Below the pieces are notes generated by a model that had not been told where the DNA came from, ran no database searches, and saw only the letters and a program-made list of their open reading frames with translations. A program made the translations under genes and the position numbers. From Aliidiomarina maris (GTDB lineage: Bacteria; Pseudomonadota; Gammaproteobacteria; Enterobacterales; Alteromonadaceae): a DNA stretch of 64,000 nt. Location of the stretch: assembly GCF_003987335.1 (NCBI RefSeq), contig NZ_PIPK01000004.1, positions 124,001 through 188,000 of the forward strand, given 5' to 3'. Below, one piece after another: positions 58,391 to 64,000 of this stretch (position 1 is its first letter; each line of letters starts with the position of its first letter).

Positions 58391-61111
58391 TTAATGCGCG
58401 TGACGATGCCATCTGCGTTGCGCCCACTTCTCTAACTCTAAAATTGTAAACAGAATGCAGCCAGCAACCACACATAACAGCCCATGTGTAAGACTTAATG
58501 GCGTTGTGTTAAATAATGCCTGCAGCCAACCTTGGTAGGTGAATAGTAGCTGTAATCCAAACACTAAACCAACTGCCAGTAACACATGCCGTGTGCCTTT
58601 TAATCCATTAAAAAATAAAGAACTACGGCGTAAATAACGGACACTGAACAAGTAAAACACTTCCATCGCGACTAGCACGTTAACCGCCAAGGTTCGCGCA
58701 TATTCTTCGCTATAGCCTTGGGCCAATGCCCACTCAAACGCAGTAAAAATCCCCACCGTAAACAGTATGGAAACAAAGATAATTCGCCAAAGCACAAAGC
58801 GAGTAATCCAGGGCTCATTTGCGCGTCGTGGCGGGCGTTGCATGGTGTCCGACTCACTTGGTTCGAAGGCTAGCGCTAATGCCAATGCTATTGAGCTCAC
58901 CATGTTAACCCATAAGATTTGCAGTGGCATGATAGGTAAAGCGAGGCCAATGAGTAGGGCCAGCATAATAGCAAGGGACTCCCCGCCATTCACCGGCAGC
59001 AAGAAGGTGATTGCCTTTTTCAAATTGTCATACACAGTTCGACCTTCGCCGACTGCGTCAACGATACTCGCAAAATTGTCATCGGTTAATACCATGTCAC
59101 TCGCCTCGCGAGCCGCAGCAGTACCGCCCTTACCCATCGCAATGCCAATGTCTGCGCGCTTTAGCGCTGGCGCATCGTTGACACCATCTCCAGTCATTGC
59201 GACTATTTTACCCTGAGCCTGAAGCAGGCTAACCAAACGAAGCTTATGCTCGGGTGTGGTGCGTGCAAAAATATGGGTAGTTTCTAATGCGTGGGTTAGT
59301 TCTGTGTCGCTAAGTGTGTCAACGTCTTGACCCGTCAACGCTTGCTCTGTCTGCGGTAGATGCAGCAACTTACCAATTGCTTGAGCGGTCTGTACGTGAT
59401 CACCAGTAATCATTTTGACTGTGATGCCCGCACGATGGCAGGCATCAATTGCCTCAATTGCTTCATCGCGAGGTGGGTCCATAATGGCAAGCAACGCTAC
59501 AAGTTCGAAATCATATAGATCGTCGTGAGTTAGCGGTTGGCGCTCTACTTGACTGACGACAACCTTTTTGTGTGCTAACGCCAGTACACGATGGCCGCCC
59601 TGTGCAAAGTCGGTGATCTGCTGTAGCCAAAATGATGGGTCCCATACCTGGCAATTAGCGGCGCTAACACAGCGTGCCAATATGGCTTCCGGCGCGCCTT
59701 TTAGTAAAATAAGTTGTTCAGGACTTTTAGGCTCGGTACACGCATGCATGGTCGCCATATATTTATACCGACTATCGAACGGAATTTCGCTCACGCGAGG
59801 CCAGTCTTGAGCTAAAGCATCAAGATCGATGCCCGTCTTATGGGCTAGTGTCAGTAAGGCCCCTTCCATCGGGTCGCCTTCAACTCGATAGTCCCCGTTA
59901 TCATTCACTAGACGACTTTCATTACACAAACACGCAACGCGGGCAATATCTGTGCGTAGCTGCTCGAAACCTAACTCATTAAAGCTATTGATATGACCCT
60001 GCGGTGCGTAACCGTCTCCAGAAACAGAGAATACTTGCCCCGCGGTCGCCAATGACGTCACAGTCATTTCATTGCGGGTTAAAGTGCCGGTTTTATCCGA
60101 GCAAATAACGGATACAGCGCCAATGGTTTCCACCGCGGGTAACCGTCTGATAATTGCATGTCGAGACGCCATGCGGGTTACGCCGATAGCCAGTGCGACG
60201 GTCAATATAGTTGGCAGCCCTTCAGGTATTGCTGCAACCACTAAGCTCACCACTGCCATTAACATATAAGCAATGGAATGTCCACGGCTTAGGCCAACTA
60301 TGAACACCAACGCCGCTACTATCAAAATGGCGACCGTTAACGCCTTCGCAAACTGCGCCATCTGACGCAGTAGCGGAGTCGTCAATTGCGCAACATTGGT
60401 CAGTAAGCTATTCACTCGGCCGAGCTCGGTTTGGCTCGCGGTTGCTACGACAATGCCCTGAGCTTGGCCTTGGGTAACCAAAGTACCTGCAAATGCCATC
60501 CCCTTGCGTTCAGCAAGCGGGGCATTAGTCGCTGAAGCTGATGCGGTTTTGTCTACCGCAATAGATTCACCCGTTAATGCGGCTTCTTGAACCGCGAAGT
60601 TTGACACTTTAATGAGCCGGATGTCGGCAGGTACAAGATCACCTGCCTGTAAACTCACTAAATCTCCCCTCACCACATGCTTGCTTTCAAGCTCGCTCAA
60701 CTGACCACTGCGAATAACTCGAGTGTGTTCAGCCAGCATGCTTTGTATAGAGCGTAAGGCTTGCTCGGCTTTACCCTCTTGATAAAAGCCGATCACGGCG
60801 TTAACCATCACCACTGCCATAATCACACCAGCCTCTAACCATTCATGAAGGGCCAAAGCGAGGGCGGCAGCAATCAGTAGTATAATGATGAGTAAATTTT
60901 TAAATTGCTTAAAAAAGCGCACCCACACAGGCTCGATTTTTTTACTAGGTAATTGATTAAAACCATCCATTTGCAAGCGTTCAGCGGCTACTTCGTTGGA
61001 TAACCCAGTGACGCAATCACTACCAAGCGCTGCCGCAATCTCCATCGGCGTCAGTGCGTGCGGAGTCGCTAACTGTTTATCATCATGTGCTGATACCGAC
61101 TTTGCTGACAT
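58391..61111 (-). CDS. P2-type cation-transporting ATPase (SERCA/PacL-like, altered ion site)
   Basis: This 906-residue inner membrane P-type ATPase of the SERCA/Na-K branch has TGES (180-183), the phosphorylated Asp339 in DKTGT, a PEGLP motif in helix M4 (296-300), the hinge GDGVNDAP and about ten membrane helices. Ion-site residues Glu297, Asn708, Glu711 and Asn736 match SERCA. In helix M6, however, the SERCA Thr799-Asp800 pair is Ser739-Ser740, so Ca2+ may not be the ion. An AGGTGATTAC site precedes the ATG. It sits between the LysR gene and a CoA transferase on its own strand. Confidence 0.93.
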   Translation of the reverse strand: MSAKSVSAHDDKQLATPHALTPMEIAAALGSDCVTGLSNEVAAERLQMDGFNQLPSKKIEPVWVRFFKQFKNLLIIILLIAAALALALHEWLEAGVIMAVVMVNAVIGFYQEGKAEQALRSIQSMLAEHTRVIRSGQLSELESKHVVRGDLVSLQAGDLVPADIRLIKVSNFAVQEAALTGESIAVDKTASASATNAPLAERKGMAFAGTLVTQGQAQGIVVATASQTELGRVNSLLTNVAQLTTPLLRQMAQFAKALTVAILIVAALVFIVGLSRGHSIAYMLMAVVSLVVAAIPEGLPTILTVALAIGVTRMASRHAIIRRLPAVETIGAVSVICSDKTGTLTRNEMTVTSLATAGQVFSVSGDGYAPQGHINSFNELGFEQLRTDIARVACLCNESRLVNDNGDYRVEGDPMEGALLTLAHKTGIDLDALAQDWPRVSEIPFDSRYKYMATMHACTEPKSPEQLILLKGAPEAILARCVSAANCQVWDPSFWLQQITDFAQGGHRVLALAHKKVVVSQVERQPLTHDDLYDFELVALLAIMDPPRDEAIEAIDACHRAGITVKMITGDHVQTAQAIGKLLHLPQTEQALTGQDVDTLSDTELTHALETTHIFARTTPEHKLRLVSLLQAQGKIVAMTGDGVNDAPALKRADIGIAMGKGGTAAAREASDMVLTDDNFASIVDAVGEGRTVYDNLKKAITFLLPVNGGESLAIMLALLIGLALPIMPLQILWVNMVSSIALALALAFEPSESDTMQRPPRRANEPWITRFVLWRIIFVSILFTVGIFTAFEWALAQGYSEEYARTLAVNVLVAMEVFYLFSVRYLRRSSLFFNGLKGTRHVLLAVGLVFGLQLLFTYQGWLQALFNTTPLSLTHGLLCVVAGCILFTILELEKWAQRRWHRHAH

Positions 61112-61128
61112 GTAATCACCTGTCCCTT

Positions 61129-62406
61129 TTAGAGCTTAAGCCCCCAATCCTTATAAAAATCACGGGCGAGCGACTCTTGAAAGCGCGGATGCGCAATATT
61201 AATCAGCGCTTGAGCGCGCTCTTTGATACTTCTTAGCCGTAAATTAGCCACACCATATTCGGTCACAACATAGTGAACATGGGCACGCGTAGTCACTACC
61301 CCAGCGCCCGGTGCCAGCAGACTTGTGATGCGAGATAACGAACCACCTCTCGCCGTTGACGGCAATGCAATGATGGCTTTACCCCCTTTGGCTAATGCCG
61401 CGCCGCGCACAAAATCCATTTGCCCACCAACGCCTGAGTAAATCGCGGTGCCTACGGAATCCGCACACACTTGACCGCTCAAATCGACTTGTAATGCACT
61501 ATTAATTGCGACCGTTTGCTCATTTTTACGGATCACACTGGTATCATTCGTATACTCCACATCCAAGAATGCGACATTCGGATTATCAGCAATAAAATCG
61601 TATAGCTTTTGACTGCCCATCGCGAAGGTGGTTACGGTGCGTCCTCGATGTCGGTGCTTGCGACTATTATCAATTGCTCCACATTCGATTAAAGGTAAAA
61701 TGCCGTCAGAAAACATCTCTGTATGCACACCAAGTTCACGGTGGTTATGCAAGCAACTTAATGTCGCATCGGGTATCGCTCCAATTCCGAGCTGAAGACA
61801 ATCACCATCATCAATCAGGTTCGCAACCTGGCGCCCAATACTTGCACTGACCTCGGTTTGCGGCGCCAACACGTGTTGATAAACTGGCTGCTCATGCTCA
61901 AAGTAGCGATCAAATTCACTAATATGAATAAAGGAATCGCCATGGGTACGTGGCATACAAGGGTTAACCCAAGCAATTTTTCGATGCGCCACCTGCAGTG
62001 CAGCTTTGGTGGCCTCAACTGACACACCCAAGCTGCAGAAGCCATGGGCGTCTGGAGCAGAGACCTGTACTAGAACCGCATCCACGCGTTGTTCTCTAGC
62101 GCGCATTAACTTGGGAATTTCAGAAAGGAAAATGGGCACATAATCCGCTAGATCATTCGCCACTGCGTCGCGGGTGGTACCGCCAATAAAAAATGCGCGC
62201 TGGCGTAGATGCCCACTTAAATTTGGGTTAGCCAGATGCGCGCTCCCTTCAGTATGAAGCTGCAATAAGGTGAGGTTTTTGCGTTGTAGCGCTACGTCGG
62301 GCAACGCATCAAGAAGGACAGTAGGCGTTGCAGCCATTGAATGACACCAGATAATGTCATCGTTTCGTAGAATATCTAGTGCCTGTTCTGGTCCACATAC
62401 TCGCAT
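61129..62406 (-). CDS. acetyl-CoA hydrolase/CoA transferase family protein
   Basis: This 425-residue cytosolic protein belongs to the acetyl-CoA hydrolase/4-hydroxybutyrate CoA-transferase family. Conserved pieces are GIGAIPDA, LHTEMFSDGI-like (VHTEMFSDG) and the C-terminal IYSGVGGQMDFVRGAA and GGKAIIALPSTARGG blocks. The enzymes move CoA between acetate, succinate, butyrate or similar acids, or hydrolyse acetyl-CoA. The substrate cannot be fixed by eye. It is 17 bases upstream of the ATPase gene on the same strand. Confidence 0.9.
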   Translation of the reverse strand: MRVCGPEQALDILRNDDIIWCHSMAATPTVLLDALPDVALQRKNLTLLQLHTEGSAHLANPNLSGHLRQRAFFIGGTTRDAVANDLADYVPIFLSEIPKLMRAREQRVDAVLVQVSAPDAHGFCSLGVSVEATKAALQVAHRKIAWVNPCMPRTHGDSFIHISEFDRYFEHEQPVYQHVLAPQTEVSASIGRQVANLIDDGDCLQLGIGAIPDATLSCLHNHRELGVHTEMFSDGILPLIECGAIDNSRKHRHRGRTVTTFAMGSQKLYDFIADNPNVAFLDVEYTNDTSVIRKNEQTVAINSALQVDLSGQVCADSVGTAIYSGVGGQMDFVRGAALAKGGKAIIALPSTARGGSLSRITSLLAPGAGVVTTRAHVHYVVTEYGVANLRLRSIKERAQALINIAHPRFQESLARDFYKDWGLKL

Positions 62407-62486
62407 GGTGAGCCCCTAAAAAATGCTTTAAGTTAGCTTAGCAAATATTTACCAGTAAAAAGATGACATGCATCAATAGCAAGGCA

Positions 62487-64000
62487 TTACAGTAACCAAT
62501 CAATCGGTAGTAGTGAGAAAAACCTAACCTTAGTTCGTTGCCACCAGTGACTTCTTGGCTCGGTGTCGTGGCGAATAAAATGCCCTTCATTACGCTCTAA
62601 CCAATACAAACGACCTGTCGGTGATAAGCGCAGTTCATAGGCGTTGAATGGCACATCATAAGTAAAAATACTGGCGGTTTGCTGCGCCAATTCTGGGCTC
62701 TCGATAATAAAGCCTAATTCAGTATTTAATTGCGCAGAACGCGGGTCAAAATTAAACGAACCAATAAATACACGTTCACCATCGACCGCAAAGGTTTTCG
62801 CATGCAAACTGGTAGCGGCACTGGCAAAGCGTGGTAGTTGGTCATCCGCCACCTCTATTCTGTCAGCGGGGCTAGAACGCATTTCATATAAACGGATACC
62901 CGCACGTAACAAGCGCTTGCGCCATTTTGCGTAGCCAGAATGCACAATTGCTACATCGGTGGCGGCATACGAGTTGGTTAGAATATGAATATCCACACCA
63001 CTATTTGCCATCGCTTCAAGCGCCCTCACCCCCGCTTTGGTCGGTACAAAGTATGGCGATACTAAATACAAACTACGTTCGGGCTGGCCAATCACCTCTT
63101 GTATCGCATGGGTGATGAGCTGTTCAGGCTCTGCTAACCCTAACCCTTTGCTCGGATGGTCACTGACCATGCGCGTGCGTGCCCACAGTAAAGGACCTTC
63201 TTCGGTCAACATAGCGCGCACCAGTTCTCTGTCTTGCACACTTTGCATAAACAATTCGGTGGCTTCATGCTCTTCAAAGATAGTCGCCATGGTGGAGCGT
63301 CGACGCGCCTCACCCATATCACTGGTTAAGCTTTCTAAGGTAAATGATGAATCGCTATTCCAGAATAAATCAAAGTCGCGGGACACATCTGCCACAACCT
63401 CACCAATCGCGAGAGCATCCAAATCTGCAAACAAAACCCCGTCCATACCACTAAAGTAGTCGTCGCCTACATTGCGCCCGCCAATAATGGTGGCTTGGTT
63501 GTCAGCCGTAAACGATTTATTGTGCATGCGGCGATTAGCACGGCCGAAGTCGGTGATAAAACCAAAGGTGCGTGGACCACGGATTACGAAGGGGTTAAAT
63601 AAACGAACTTCGATATTTGGGTGCTTATTCAATGCAATTAACTTGGACTCGATGGGCGCGGTATTCAAATCGTCCATTAAGAAACGTACGCGTACGCCCC
63701 GGTTCGCCGCATCATAAAGCGCCTGCATCAGTAGCAGACCAGTTTTGTCATCACGCCATATGTAGTATTGAATATCGAGGGATTGCTCGGCCGCGTTGGC
63801 CAGCATCATACGCGCGGCAAAGGCATCTTTGGCCTCTGCTAAGGTAACGATTCCACTGTCTCCAGGGTGATGAGCAGTCAGAGGAGTAATTAACTGCCCT
63901 AAAGCGGTGTCTGCAGTTGCGAGCGGCGTTAATGCCTGACTTGGGTGGCGAGCACTTAAATCGGGTAACGAGGAACACGCCACTACGCCAATAAAAACGA
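62487..64000 (-). CDS. phospholipase D-like lipoprotein, 5' end outside the window
   Basis: The frame is open to the window end; the visible part has about 500 residues. Near the edge it reads VFIGVVACSS, a lipobox whose signal peptide start is beyond the window. Two PLD domains follow with HNKSFTAD and HAKTFAVD in place of HxKx4D; the pattern H-x-K with D two residues after the following segment is kept in both (HNK...D, HAK...D). It resembles ClsC/YmdC-type and related PLD-like proteins. The product is probably anchored in the outer membrane or periplasm. Substrate unknown. Confidence 0.88.
   Translation of the reverse strand, partial: VFIGVVACSSLPDLSARHPSQALTPLATADTALGQLITPLTAHHPGDSGIVTLAEAKDAFAARMMLANAAEQSLDIQYYIWRDDKTGLLLMQALYDAANRGVRVRFLMDDLNTAPIESKLIALNKHPNIEVRLFNPFVIRGPRTFGFITDFGRANRRMHNKSFTADNQATIIGGRNVGDDYFSGMDGVLFADLDALAIGEVVADVSRDFDLFWNSDSSFTLESLTSDMGEARRRSTMATIFEEHEATELFMQSVQDRELVRAMLTEEGPLLWARTRMVSDHPSKGLGLAEPEQLITHAIQEVIGQPERSLYLVSPYFVPTKAGVRALEAMANSGVDIHILTNSYAATDVAIVHSGYAKWRKRLLRAGIRLYEMRSSPADRIEVADDQLPRFASAATSLHAKTFAVDGERVFIGSFNFDPRSAQLNTELGFIIESPELAQQTASIFTYDVPFNAYELRLSPTGRLYWLERNEGHFIRHDTEPRSHWWQRTKVRFFSLLPIDWLL

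Overview
The window is 64 kb of a gammaproteobacterial chromosome, most likely a marine member of the Alteromonadales close to Idiomarinaceae. This placement is inferred from gene content and synteny, not from a database search. Blocks shared with enterics and Shewanella/Vibrio support it: lonH-fabA-rmf, rlmL-glutaredoxin-uup, zapC-pyrD and yeaC-msrC-proQ-prc. Around them sit genes typical of protein-degrading marine heterotrophs: a 1,615-residue NAD-glutamate dehydrogenase, M1, M14, M61, M23 and S41 peptidases, and Na+-coupled amino-acid carriers (AGCS, SNF, NhaC).

Layout. 1-6.3 kb, minus strand: a cbb3 cytochrome oxidase operon, ccoN-O-Q-P-H-I, with a near-perfect FNR box and a -10 element upstream of ccoN; a small unrecognised lipoprotein gene is divergent from it. 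6.9-10.25 kb: a chemoreceptor, a divergent orphan substrate-binding lipoprotein and a secreted fasciclin-domain protein. 10.3-12.9 kb: the only clearly mobile part, a group II intron placed directly after the fasciclin gene's terminator. Its encoded protein has lost the reverse transcriptase core by an in-frame deletion, and an IS1111/IS110-type element sits inside the catalytic domain V of the intron. 13-16 kb: MaoC-like hydratase, serine beta-lactamase-like hydrolase, MipA/OmpV outer membrane protein. 16-25 kb: lonH, fabA with a FabR-like operator, rmf, a DUF3466 surface protein, uup, a glutaredoxin-like protein, rlmL. An initiator tRNA with its own promoter lies at 25.2 kb. 25.4-36.3 kb: cardiolipin synthase, zapC, pyrD, NAD-GDH, DUF2835, pepN. 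36.3-46.6 kb: NhaC, SNF transporter, prc, proQ, a small acidic protein, msrC, yeaC, a zinc-ribbon membrane protein, an AGCS symporter and an M14 carboxypeptidase. 46.7-50.1 kb: long-form GAPDH, msrB and pyruvate kinase. 50.1-57 kb: DUF6279 lipoprotein, a LytS/LytTR-type two-component pair, M61 peptidase, M23 peptidase and a 6-pyruvoyl-tetrahydropterin synthase-like protein. 57-64 kb: a LysE exporter with divergent LysR, a P2-type cation ATPase with an altered ion site, a CoA transferase/hydrolase and a phospholipase D-like lipoprotein cut by the window end.

Most of the window is well-known core chromosome. The most unusual material is the nested intron/IS at 10.3-12.9 kb. The two intron halves can be rejoined on paper. 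The IS has a 287-base non-coding right end holding short matches to both flanks of its own insertion site, which suggests a guide (bridge/seek) RNA. The RT-deleted intron protein keeps its maturase and DNA-binding parts. Other points worth checking are the FabR-like palindrome inside the fabA promoter, the FNR site shared between ccoN and the unknown lipoprotein, the Asp-to-Ser change in the P-type ATPase, and the HLD variant of the M23 zinc motif.
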